The notes below the pieces were generated by a model. That model had not been told where the DNA came from, did no database searches, and saw nothing but the letters and a program-made list of their open reading frames with translations. From Chloroflexota bacterium (GTDB taxonomy: Bacteria > Chloroflexota > Dehalococcoidia > UBA2979), in NCBI GenBank assembly GCA_016875695.1, contig VGPB01000045.1:1-11684 (forward strand): a stretch of 11,684 nt of DNA. Direction: 5' to 3'. The position numbers were made by a program, and so were the translations under genes. Positions 1 through 7,080 of this stretch are shown here, in pieces. Position 1 is the first letter of the stretch. The number at the start of each line of letters is the position of its first letter.

Positions 1-2359
1 CCTGGCCGCCCTGCTGGCTGCCGTCGGCCGGGCGTCGCCCGTAACCGCCACCGCCACCGCCGGGCCCGCGACCACCCCCGCCGCCGTTCGACCCACCGCG
101 TCCGCGGCCACCGAAGCCACGGCCGCCCGGACGCGGCCCACCCGTCCCCGCCGCCATCGGCCTGGGCGTAGTACCCGGCGCGGGCCGCCGCGGGATCGCG
201 TCCTCGTCGAACTCCTCCTCGTCGATGTCGACCGGCGTCGCGCCGTTCCCGTCGCCGCCGCCCTTCTCGTCGTCGAGCAGCGCCCGCCGCGACAAATTCA
301 CGCGCCCGAGGTTGTCGATCTCGGTCACCAGCACCCGCACGCGGTCGCCCAGGTTCACCACGTCCTCGACGCGGTTCACCCGCTCCAGCGCAAGCTCGGA
401 GATGTGGACCAGCCCCTCCTTGCCCGGCAGCAGCTCCACAAACGCGCCGAACGTCATGATCCGAGTCACCGGACCCTCGTACTGTTCGCCGACCTGCACC
501 TCACGCGTCAGCCCGCGGATCATCTCGATCGCGCGCCGCACGCCCTCCGGGTCCGCGCCCCCGATGCGGATCGTCCCGTCGTCCTCGACGTCGATCGTCG
601 CGCCGGTCTCCTCCACCATGCCGCGGATAATGCGCCCACCTGGCCCAATCACCGCGCCGATCTTCTGGCGATCGATCTTAATGATCTCGGTGCGCGGCGC
701 GTACGGCGACAACTCATCGCGCGGCGCCGCGATCGCCTCCGCCATCGAGGCAAGCACCTTGAGCCGCGCGACCCGTGCCGCCTCCAGCGCCGCCGTGAAC
801 AGCCCGGCCGGCAGCCGCTGCAGCTTGATGTCCATCTGCACCGCCGTGATGCCCTCGGCCGTGCCCGCCACCTTGAAGTCCATGTCGCCGTAGGCGTCCT
901 CGATGCCGGCGATGTCCGTCAGCACACGGTACTCGTCGCTGCCCTCGGCGGTGACGAGCCCCATCGCGATGCCGCCGACCGGCGCGCTGATCGGCACGCC
1001 CGCGTCCATCAACGCCAGCGTCGACCCGCACACCGACGCCATCGAGCTCGACCCGTTCGACATCAGCACGTCCGACACACAGCGGATCGCGTATGGGAAG
1101 TCCTCGGCGCTCGGCAACACCGGCAGCAGCGCGCGCTCCGCGAGCAGGCCGTGGCCGATCTCGCGCCGCCCCGCGCCGCGCAACGGCCGCGCCTCGCCCA
1201 CCGAGAACGGCGGGAAGTTGTAGTGGTGCATGTAGCGCTTGAACTGCACCGGGGCGATCGAGTCCAGTCGCTGGCGGTCCGCCAGCGGGCCGAGCGTCGC
1301 CGCAGTCAACACCTGCGTCTGCCCGCGCCGAAACAACCCGGAGCCGTGTGTGCGCGGCAGCAGCCCCACCATCGAGCTCAGCTCGCGCAGCTCGTCGTGC
1401 GCGCGGCCATCCGGGCGCAGCCCCTGCTCCAGCATGCGCCGGCGCACGAAAGGCTTGATCACGCTCTCGATGATCGGCAGCACAGCGCGCCGGTCGGCCG
1501 TCTCGTCGACGAGCGCCGCCAGCACCTCGGCCGCCAGCGTGTCGATGCCCCGTGACCCCTCCTCGCGCACCGCATCGAGCATCTGCTGCTCGCGCGCCGC
1601 CAGGATGTCGCGCACGCGTGCGGCCAGCGCCTCGTCGGGCGCCGCCGGGGGGTCGAACGCGAGCTTCGGCTGGCTCAGCGCCGCGAACACCTCCCGCTGC
1701 AGCGCGTTCAGCTTCGCGATCACGCCCTGCGCGTACTCGAGCGCCTCCAGCACATCGGCCTCAAGCACGCCTGAGGCACCCGCCTCTACCATCACCACTG
1801 AGTGCTCCGTGCCCGCGACGACCAGGTCGAGGTCGGACTCGTCAAGCTCCTCGTAGGTGGGAAAGGCCTTCCACTGTCCCTCGACGCGCGCCACGCGCAC
1901 GGAGGAGACCGGCCCGTTGAACGGGATCTGCGACATCCCCAGCACCAGCGACGCGCCGGTGGTTCCCAGTACGTCCGCCGGGTTCAAGCGGTCGGAGGAG
2001 AGCAGCGTGAGCACCACCTGCACCTCGCGACGGTAGCCCTTGGGGAACAGCGGGCGGATCGGCCGGTCCGTCATGCGCGCCGCGAGCGTCGCCTCGTTGC
2101 CCGGCCGCCCCTCGCGGCGGAAGAATGAGCCCGGAATCTTGCCGATCGCGTACATCCGCTCCTCGAAGTCAACAGTGAGCGGGAAGAAGTCGATGCCGGC
2201 ACGCGGATCGCCGTCGCAGACGGTAGCGAGCACCACCGTCTCACCGTAGCGGAGCGTGCAGGCGGCGTCCGCGTTGAGCGCGAGCAGGCCCGTGCCGACC
2301 TCGAAGGGCACGCCTTCGATCTCGCGGGTGAACGTGCGGGGCTGGATATTCAAGGACAC
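1..2359 (-). CDS. pnp: Polyribonucleotide nucleotidyltransferase (PNPase), 3' end cut by window edge
   Basis: PNPase is the phosphorolytic 3'-to-5' exoribonuclease of mRNA decay and a trimeric degradosome component in the cytoplasm. I read 786 codons with no stop before the left edge. The domains are in normal order. The first RNase PH domain has FFRREGRP at residues 79-86, followed by RPIRPLFPKG. A helical linker comes next. The second RNase PH domain has FSVGE near residue 382, GDMDFKVAG with Asp494, and QMDIK with Asp510, so the conserved catalytic aspartates are present. A KH domain with the IGPGG loop spans about 557-615 and an S1 domain about 623-692. The final 95 or more residues are unusual: an acidic patch (DIDEEEFDED, about 711-723) and then a Gly/Arg-rich run with RGG-like repeats. 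The GTG start is chosen because GAGGAAGG lies just upstream and VSLNIQ begins the normal N-terminus. It lies downstream of rpsO, as in many bacteria. The family call is very secure. Confidence 0.97.
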   Translation of the reverse strand, partial: MSLNIQPRTFTREIEGVPFEVGTGLLALNADAACTLRYGETVVLATVCDGDPRAGIDFFPLTVDFEERMYAIGKIPGSFFRREGRPGNEATLAARMTDRPIRPLFPKGYRREVQVVLTLLSSDRLNPADVLGTTGASLVLGMSQIPFNGPVSSVRVARVEGQWKAFPTYEELDESDLDLVVAGTEHSVVMVEAGASGVLEADVLEALEYAQGVIAKLNALQREVFAALSQPKLAFDPPAAPDEALAARVRDILAAREQQMLDAVREEGSRGIDTLAAEVLAALVDETADRRAVLPIIESVIKPFVRRRMLEQGLRPDGRAHDELRELSSMVGLLPRTHGSGLFRRGQTQVLTAATLGPLADRQRLDSIAPVQFKRYMHHYNFPPFSVGEARPLRGAGRREIGHGLLAERALLPVLPSAEDFPYAIRCVSDVLMSNGSSSMASVCGSTLALMDAGVPISAPVGGIAMGLVTAEGSDEYRVLTDIAGIEDAYGDMDFKVAGTAEGITAVQMDIKLQRLPAGLFTAALEAARVARLKVLASMAEAIAAPRDELSPYAPRTEIIKIDRQKIGAVIGPGGRIIRGMVEETGATIDVEDDGTIRIGGADPEGVRRAIEMIRGLTREVQVGEQYEGPVTRIMTFGAFVELLPGKEGLVHISELALERVNRVEDVVNLGDRVRVLVTEIDNLGRVNLSRRALLDDEKGGGDGNGATPVDIDEEEFDEDAIPRRPAPGTTPRPMAAGTGGPRPGGRGFGGRGRGGSNGGGGGRGPGGGGGGYGRRPADGSQQGGQ

Positions 2360-2363
2360 CTGG

Positions 2364-2371
2364 CCTTCCTC
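2364..2371 (-). promoter_or_regulatory. Shine-Dalgarno site that fixes the pnp GTG start
   Basis: On the minus strand GAGGAAGG sits four bases before the GTG, with its GAGGA core about seven bases away. I found no ATG in a sensible place nearby. The nearby in-frame TTG two codons further in would put the site at a poorer distance. Confidence 0.6.
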
Positions 2372-2528
2372 GCCGCGCCTGCGGGCGTGGCGCCGGGCCG
2401 CAGCGCGGCTCGGATGCTGGGCGCGCGACGGCGAGAGTCGCGATGCGGCGCACGCGCGGCTGCGCTGGTCGGCGCAAATGCTGGATCTGCGATCGAGCGA
2501 TCAGTCAGACGTCAGTCCTGACGATGTC

Positions 2529-2577
2529 GGCCCCCGGGCACTCGCACGGCCCCGGGCGCCTCGCGGGATGGCCCGCG
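2529..2577 (-). other. Tandem hairpins in the rpsO-pnp intergenic RNA
   Basis: Just after the rpsO stop the minus-strand transcript can form a six-pair stem (2562-2567 with 2572-2577) around a four-base loop. A ten-position stem with one mismatch follows (2529-2538 with 2551-2560), with a 12-base loop. A smaller GTCAG/CTGAC stem lies at 2513-2524. None is followed by a T-run in the direction of transcription, so a factor-independent terminator is not supported. Read-through into pnp is expected. In other bacteria this spacer is a processing site for RNase III or RNase E and the place where PNPase controls its own level. That role here is inference. The rest of the 221-bp spacer (2360-2580) shows nothing else. 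Confidence 0.5.
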
Positions 2578-2580
2578 GGT

Positions 2581-2847
2581 CTAGCGGCGAAGTCCCAGCT
2601 GCGTGAGCAGCGAGTGGTACCGGTCCACGTCCGTGCGGCTCAGGTACCGCAACTGCCGCCGGCGCTGCCCGACCAGCATGAGTAGTCCTCGACGCGTGTC
2701 GAAGTCGTGCCGGTGCTGCCGCAAGTGGTCGGTGAGAGTGCGGATGCGGTCCGTGAGCAGCGCAACCTGCACCTCGGGCGAACCGGTGTCGCCCGGGAAC
2801 CGCGCATACTCGGCGATGATTTCGCTCTTACGTACTGTCGTCTGCAT
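2581..2847 (-). CDS. rpsO: Small ribosomal subunit protein S15
   Basis: S15 binds the central domain of 16S rRNA and is an early assembly protein of the 30S subunit. The 88-residue product has the family layout: an N-terminal helix (MQTTVRKSEIIAEY), DTGSPEVQVALLT, the RRGLLMLVGQRRR rRNA-binding segment, YLSRTDVDRY and the terminal LGLRR. The ATG at 2847 gives a length close to the usual 89 residues. An in-frame GTG 33 bases upstream would add 11 residues (beginning with a proline/glycine-rich segment) that the family lacks, so I reject it. The ribosome binding site is weak (GAGA about seven bases upstream). The gene lies upstream of pnp in the same direction, the classical rpsO-pnp arrangement. 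S15 often represses its own mRNA in other bacteria. A leader of about 210 nt is available for that here, but no known S15 leader class is recognised. Confidence 0.96.
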   Translation of the reverse strand: MQTTVRKSEIIAEYARFPGDTGSPEVQVALLTDRIRTLTDHLRQHRHDFDTRRGLLMLVGQRRRQLRYLSRTDVDRYHSLLTQLGLRR

Positions 2848-3056
2848 CCGTGTCTCAGCCGGACCGGCCGGCGGCTCCACCGCCGTGGTCCGTCACTCCA
2901 GGAAACACCAAACGTAAACCGCTGCTGCTCAAGCTCCCACACGCCCGGGCGGCCGACTGCGCGTCCGCACGACGCCTTCCGAACAACGCCGTGCTTCGCA
3001 TCTGGCCGCGCGCCCACTTCGTCGTGCTTCGCCGCGAACCGTTGAGCGTGCTCCGT

Positions 3057-3085
3057 ACGCTAGCACAGCCCCCACGCCCGAGCAA
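3057..3085 (-). promoter_or_regulatory. Candidate sigma-70 type promoter for rpsO-pnp
   Basis: On the minus strand TTGCTC (3085-3080) and TAGCGT (3062-3057) are separated by exactly 17 bases. The -10 box is preceded by TGC, an extended -10 element. Transcription would start near 3050 and give a leader of about 200 nt before the rpsO ATG. The leader has a 10-base direct repeat, CGTGCTTCGC on the plus strand, at 2990-2999 and 3023-3032. A better match was not seen nearer the gene, although an AT-richer patch lies at about 2902-2922. Confidence 0.4.
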
Positions 3086-3098
3086 TGCGCGCCCCCGC

Positions 3099-3938
3099 TC
3101 ACGCGTCGACCGGTACCGCCGCCCACGCCGCTAGGCGCCCTCGCAGCCAGGGGTAGCCCCTCCGCTGCAGCCACAGCGCCGCCCACCACGCGACCAGGCA
3201 GACCACGAGCCCGGCGATGCCGTCGACCACGAAGTGGTTGCCTGTCGCCACCACCGCCACCGACTGCAGCACAAGCACCACCAGCCCGCCGCCGCGAGCC
3301 GCCCCGCTCGACGTCGCGCGCCACACCGCCACCACCAGCAGCAGCGCCCAGCCCACGTGCAGCGACGGGAGCGCCGCGTACGGATTCACGAACGACTGCA
3401 TCGACTGCGCCTGGTAGGACAGGTGTGCGAACTGCTCCAGCGTGTCGACGATGCCCAGCTCCGGCAGCAGGCGCGGCGGCGCCACCGGCACCGTCACGTA
3501 CATCACGAGCGCGATGCCCCCGGAGATCAGGCACGCGTCGCGCAGGAACGTGTAGCAGTCGCGCCGCGTGAACAGCATCACGACCCCCACGCCGACGATG
3601 AGCGGGAAGTCGCACCAGAAATAGACGAAGTTCGCCGTGCGCCACCACAGCTCGTTGCCCAGCACCCAGCGTTGCACGTCGGCCTCGACGAACAGCCCGA
3701 GTGCGCGCTCTATGTCGAAGATCGCCCGCGCGTTCGCGAACGCCTCGTCCGCCCGGTCCACGACGGCCCCCCGCACGAGGAAGTAGAGCAAGAAGCCGAG
3801 CGCGGCGAGCGTGAACTCCGACGCGTCCCACCACGAGCCGCCGCGCCGCTGCAGGCTCGTCGCGGCGACGACCGCGGCGGCGAACGCCCGCGCCCGCGCG
3901 CGCCGCGGGACCGCCGTCCTCGAAGTGGCCTCCGGCAT
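3099..3938 (-). CDS. PAP2-superfamily integral membrane phosphatase/transferase (inositol phosphorylceramide synthase-like)
   Basis: The 279-residue product is a polytopic membrane protein with hydrophobic segments at about 42-58, 104-123, 135-152, 195-208, 217-233 and 238-256. It has the PAP2 motifs in the form used by the aureobasidin-resistance/PAP2_3 branch: VAPPR (152-156), LPSLHVGW (190-197) with His194, and GNHFVVD (233-239) with His235 and Asp239. In this superfamily the two histidines and the aspartate form the catalytic set for phosphoester transfer or hydrolysis. Upstream, IFDIERALGLF (73-83) is also typical of that branch. The substrate cannot be told; a lipid phosphate or a lipid headgroup transfer is likely. 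The ATG at 3938 is the only sensible start, although no ribosome binding site precedes it. A possible -10 box ends about nine bases upstream, so the message may be nearly leaderless. The gene is divergent from pepA and in the same direction as rpsO, 251 bases away, so it is probably a separate unit. Confidence 0.82.
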   Translation of the reverse strand: MPEATSRTAVPRRARARAFAAAVVAATSLQRRGGSWWDASEFTLAALGFLLYFLVRGAVVDRADEAFANARAIFDIERALGLFVEADVQRWVLGNELWWRTANFVYFWCDFPLIVGVGVVMLFTRRDCYTFLRDACLISGGIALVMYVTVPVAPPRLLPELGIVDTLEQFAHLSYQAQSMQSFVNPYAALPSLHVGWALLLVVAVWRATSSGAARGGGLVVLVLQSVAVVATGNHFVVDGIAGLVVCLVAWWAALWLQRRGYPWLRGRLAAWAAVPVDA

Positions 3939-3947
3939 GGAGTCAAC

Positions 3948-3953
3948 AGTGTA
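3948..3953 (-). promoter_or_regulatory. Possible -10 box for the PAP2-family gene
   Basis: TACACT on the minus strand ends nine bases before the ATG at 3938, so transcription would start almost at the start codon. The position expected for a -35 box reads AACGCC, a poor match. The site is weak and is reported mainly because it would explain the absence of a ribosome binding site. Confidence 0.22.
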
Positions 3954-3974
3954 CCGCGCGCCCTCCGCGCGGCG

Positions 3975-4003
3975 TTGCCGGGCCACCGGGCTCGGCCTAT
4001 GCT
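3975..4003 (+). promoter_or_regulatory. Candidate pepA promoter
   Basis: TTGCCG (3975-3980) and TATGCT (3998-4003) are separated by 17 bases. Transcription would start near 4010 and leave a leader of about 44 nt before the pepA ATG. CGGAG at 4043-4047 is a fair ribosome binding site. The promoter lies within the 115-bp gap between the two divergent genes. Confidence 0.5.
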
Positions 4004-4053
4004 CGCGCCCAGCCCGGCTCGGGCCGAGTAAGGGACGAAGAACGGAGCGCTCC

Positions 4054-5568
4054 ATGGACCCGCTCGACGTGCAGGCCGCAGGCGGCAGCCTCGCGCAGCA
4101 GCCCGCCGACTGCCTCGTCGTCGAGCTCGCCGAGGGCGCGCGCAGGCTCACCGGCGCCGCGGCACAGGTCGACAGGACGCTCCGCGGCGCGCTCGCCGCC
4201 ATGCTCCGCAACAGGCTGATCACCGGCCGCGCCGGGGAGGTCGTGGCGCTGCCCGCCGCCGGGCGCGTGCCCGCCAAGCGCGTCGTCGTGCACGGCACGG
4301 GCAAGGACCCGCGCACCGTCGACCAGCTACGCCGCCAGGCCGGCAACCTCTCACGCGCCCTGCGCGGCCTCGACGCCGGCCGCGTCGCGCTGAGCACGGA
4401 GGCCGCGACCGACCGCCTCGACCCCGAGGACGCCGCCCGCGCGCTCACCGAAGGCTTCGCACTCGGCCTCTACCGCTTCGACCGCCACCACACCCGCGCC
4501 GAGGACCGCCCGCGCGGCACGGTCAGCGCACTCACGCTCGTCGAGCCCGCGCCGCGCAAGCTCGCGGCCGTGCGCCGCGGCGTCGAGGTCGGGCGCGTGC
4601 TCGCCGAGGCCACGAACCTGGCGCGCGACCTCGCGAACGAGCCCGCGAACCTGATGACGCCGACGATTCTCGCCGAGCGCGCACAGGCGCTCGCCTCCGC
4701 CGGCGGCCTCGAGTGCACGATCATCGAGCGCGCCGAGGCCGAGCGCCTCGGCATGGGCTCCTACCTCTCGGTCGCCAACGGCTCCGTGCAGCCGCCGAAG
4801 TTCATCGTGCTCCGCTACCACGGCGGCGGCCGAACACGCCCGCTCGGCCTCATCGGCAAGGGCATCACGTTCGACACGGGCGGCATCTCCATCAAGCCGG
4901 GCGCCGGCATGGAGCGCATGAAGGGCGACATGACGGGCGCAGCCTCGGTCATCGGCGCCATGCAGGCCATCGCCGCGTTCGCCCCCGCCGTCAACGTGCT
5001 AGCGATCGCCCCCTGCACCGAGAACATGCCCTCCGGCAGCGCCACCAAGCCCGGCGACGTCGTCTACGCCATGGACGGCCAGTCCATCGAGGTGCTGAAC
5101 ACGGACGCCGAGGGCCGCCTCGTGCTCGCCGACGGCCTCGCCTACGCGCGCAGCCAGGGCTGCACCGCGCTCGTCGACGTCGCCACGCTCACCGGCGCGA
5201 TGTCCGTCTCGCTCGGCAACGTGCGCATCGGCACCTTCGCGAACAACGACCGCCTGTACCAGGACCTCGAGCGCGCCTCCGCTGCCTCCGGCGAGCGCCT
5301 CTGGCGCATGCCGCTCGACCCCGAATACGGGGAGATGATCAAGTCCGACGTCGCCGATATGAAGAACACGGGCGGCGCCCCGGCCGGCTCCATCACCGCC
5401 GCGAAGTTCTTGGAGCGCTTCGCCGGCGACACGCCGTGGGCGCACCTCGATATCGCCGGCGTCATGGACTCCGACCGCGAGACCGGCGTGCTCGTGAAGG
5501 GCAACTCCGGCGCCCCCGTGCGCACGCTTGTGCATCTCGCGCTCGCGCGCGCGAACGCTCGCGCGTAA
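4054..5568 (+). CDS. pepA: Leucyl aminopeptidase (M17 family)
   Basis: This cytosolic two-metal (usually Zn or Mn) enzyme removes N-terminal residues from peptides and forms hexamers in the family. The 504-residue length is normal. A poorly conserved N-terminal macro-like domain covers about residues 1-165, and the catalytic domain the rest. The metal and catalytic residues are all visible: Lys269 and Asp274 in GKGITFDTGG, Lys281 in ISIKPG, Asp292 in MKGDM, and Asp351, Glu353 and Arg355 in the signature NTDAEGRL. The ATG at 4054 is preferred because the family length fits, and CGGAG and a promoter precede it; the frame itself is open further upstream. The gene appears to be transcribed alone: it is divergent from the PAP2-family gene and convergent with coaBC. 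Codon use is extreme, with none of the first 60 codons ending in T. A 6-bp GC-only stem (5548-5553 with 5560-5565) abuts the stop codon. In E. coli PepA also binds DNA; nothing here tests that. Confidence 0.96.
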   Translation: MDPLDVQAAGGSLAQQPADCLVVELAEGARRLTGAAAQVDRTLRGALAAMLRNRLITGRAGEVVALPAAGRVPAKRVVVHGTGKDPRTVDQLRRQAGNLSRALRGLDAGRVALSTEAATDRLDPEDAARALTEGFALGLYRFDRHHTRAEDRPRGTVSALTLVEPAPRKLAAVRRGVEVGRVLAEATNLARDLANEPANLMTPTILAERAQALASAGGLECTIIERAEAERLGMGSYLSVANGSVQPPKFIVLRYHGGGRTRPLGLIGKGITFDTGGISIKPGAGMERMKGDMTGAASVIGAMQAIAAFAPAVNVLAIAPCTENMPSGSATKPGDVVYAMDGQSIEVLNTDAEGRLVLADGLAYARSQGCTALVDVATLTGAMSVSLGNVRIGTFANNDRLYQDLERASAASGERLWRMPLDPEYGEMIKSDVADMKNTGGAPAGSITAAKFLERFAGDTPWAHLDIAGVMDSDRETGVLVKGNSGAPVRTLVHLALARANARA

Positions 5569-5685
5569 CGCGTCGCCCCGAGCCGCCCACCCCGAGCGGC
5601 ATCCGCGCGCGTAAGCCGCCGGCCAGCGCTCCTCGACCCTCCGGCCTCGCCGTCAACGCGAGCCTGGCCGCAGCCCGATCTGGGA

Positions 5686-5704
5686 TCCGGGCCCCGAGCC
5701 CGGA
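5686..5704 (+). terminator. GC-rich hairpin downstream of pepA, possible 3'-end structure
   Basis: A perfect seven-pair stem, TCCGGGC (5686-5692) with GCCCGGA (5698-5704), closes a five-base loop, 118 bases after the pepA stop. No U-run follows, so it would be at best a 3'-end stabiliser or a non-canonical terminator. Confidence 0.25.
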
Positions 5705-5830
5705 GCGCAGCCTCCGGCACCAGGGCGGGTGAGTCCCCAGACCCCCAGTCCTCGACCCCCCGGCGCCCGTCGACGCACCGCCCGTACAACGCGGCCGTTC
5801 CGGTCGGGGAGCGCGAGGGGCGGGTCCCCC

Positions 5831-5845
5831 CGGCCCGGAGGGCCG
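5831..5845 (-). terminator. GC-rich hairpin downstream of coaBC, possible 3'-end structure
   Basis: CGGCCC (5831-5836) pairs with GGGCCG (5840-5845) around a three-base loop, 33 bases past the coaBC stop in the direction of that gene. No T-run follows it on the minus strand, so termination by it alone is doubtful. Confidence 0.25.
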
Positions 5846-5877
5846 TCGACTACACCGCGGGCGGCAGCTCCGCCCGA

Positions 5878-7080
5878 CTACCCTCGCGCCCCGAGCAGCG
5901 ACACCACCCGGTCCAGCAGCCGCTGCCCCACCTCGTACTTCGAGAGCAGCGGCAGCTCGTCGACGCCGCCGTCGGTGTCGAGGATCGTCACGCGGTTGGT
6001 GTCGACGCCGAAGCCGGCGTCCGTGGCCGTTACGTCGTTCGCCACCATCAGGTGCGCGCCCTTGGCCACGAGCTTCTTGCGCGCGTTGGCCAGCAAGTCG
6101 TCCGTCTCCGCGGCGAACGCCACCTTCACGAAATCACCCTGCACCGTGGCGACGATGTCCGGGTTCTGCACCAGGTCCACGCTCCGCGCGTCGAACCCCG
6201 CGCGCTTGATCTTGCGCGCGGCCACCTCGGCGGGCCGGTAGTCGGCGACCGCCGCCGCCATGATCAGCGCATCTGCTTGAGCGCATTCCGCCTGCACCGC
6301 CGCCAACATGTCGCGCGCCGATTCCACCGCCACCAGCCGCACGCCGCCCGGCACCGCCAGCGCCGCCGACGAGATCAGCACCACCGAGGCGCCCCGATCG
6401 CGCGCAGCTTCGGCGATTGCGTAGCCCATTTTTCCGCTGGAATGATTGCCTACGAAACGCACCGGATCGATCGCCTCGCGGGTGCCTCCTGCGCTCACCA
6501 CGATCACCCGCCCGGCGAGGTCGCCATGTTCGCGTCCGAGGCGCGCGCGCACCAGGTCGACGATCGCCGCAGGCTCCAGCATGCGCCCCGCGCCCGTCCG
6601 CCCGGACGCCAGCCGCCCGCTCACGGGCCCCAGGAACTGCACGCCGCGCTCGGCCAGCAGCGCGCGGTTCGCCTGGGTCGCAGCGTGCTCCCACATCTGG
6701 CTGTCCATCGCCGGCGCCACCAGCACCGGCGCCGCCGTCGCCAGCGCCGTCAGCGACAGCGCGTCGTCCGCGAGCCCGTGCGCGAGCCGCGCAAGCGTCG
6801 ATGCGCTCGCTGGCGCGACGAGCAGCAGCTCCGCGCGCCGCGCCAGCTCCACGTGCGCCTCACCCTCCGCGCCGTCGCGAAATATGTCGACGTACGGCGA
6901 GCGCCCGGTCAGGGCGCGAAACGTGAGCGGCGTGATAAACTCCGCGGCCGCGCGCGTCAGCGCCACCTCCACCCGCGCACCCGTCTGCACCAACCGGCTC
7001 GCGATGTCGGCCGCCTTGTACGAGGCGATCGACCCGCTCACCCCCAGCACCACCGTCCGCCCGTCCAGCGATCCATTCAT
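5878..7080 (-). CDS. coaBC: Bifunctional phosphopantothenoylcysteine decarboxylase / phosphopantothenate-cysteine ligase
   Basis: CoaB joins phosphopantothenate to cysteine using CTP, and CoaC decarboxylates the product with FMN; these are steps two and three of coenzyme A synthesis from pantothenate. The product is 400 residues, the usual length. The CoaC half (about 1-180) has the flavin-binding GVSGSIASYK near its start, the catalytic histidine as His76 (GEAHVELA) and APASASTLARLAHGLADD. Two positions known as catalytic in E. coli CoaC differ: the PAMN asparagine is Asp126 (PAMDSQMW), and the flap cysteine (ACG...GRM) is Ser159 (LASGRTGAGRM). The CoaB half (about 190-400) is canonical: SAGGTREAIDPVRF, Asn212 in GNHSSGK, AAAVADYRP and the lysines in ARKIK (290, 292). 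The ATG at 7080 overlaps the coaX stop as ATGA and is preceded by GGGAGG. Translational coupling to coaX is likely. The family call is secure; the exact chemistry of the CoaC half is less so. Confidence 0.95.
   Translation of the reverse strand: MNGSLDGRTVVLGVSGSIASYKAADIASRLVQTGARVEVALTRAAAEFITPLTFRALTGRSPYVDIFRDGAEGEAHVELARRAELLLVAPASASTLARLAHGLADDALSLTALATAAPVLVAPAMDSQMWEHAATQANRALLAERGVQFLGPVSGRLASGRTGAGRMLEPAAIVDLVRARLGREHGDLAGRVIVVSAGGTREAIDPVRFVGNHSSGKMGYAIAEAARDRGASVVLISSAALAVPGGVRLVAVESARDMLAAVQAECAQADALIMAAAVADYRPAEVAARKIKRAGFDARSVDLVQNPDIVATVQGDFVKVAFAAETDDLLANARKKLVAKGAHLMVANDVTATDAGFGVDTNRVTILDTDGGVDELPLLSKYEVGQRLLDRVVSLLGARG

Larger units (their letters stand above)
5569..5877. 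other. Non-coding gap between convergent pepA and coaBC
   Basis: This 309-bp gap separates two converging genes. I see no conserved protein in either direction; open frames here are shadows of pepA or have low-complexity Pro/Arg/Ser composition. It holds at least two compact GC-rich hairpins, annotated separately, and no T-runs. Confidence 0.6.

Noticed and set aside
404..1555. Long plus-strand open frame opposite pnp
   Set aside because: It is the shadow of pnp, whose minus-strand reading is a complete conserved PNPase. The plus-strand translation is Arg/His/Ala-rich with no recognisable domain.
3234..4031. Plus-strand open frame opposite the PAP2-family gene
   Set aside because: Composition is Arg/His/Gln low complexity. 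The minus-strand frame carries the PAP2 motifs and membrane segments.
4713..5732. Long plus-strand open frame overlapping pepA
   Set aside because: It overlaps the conserved catalytic part of PepA in another frame, and its His/Arg-rich translation is typical of GC-rich shadows.
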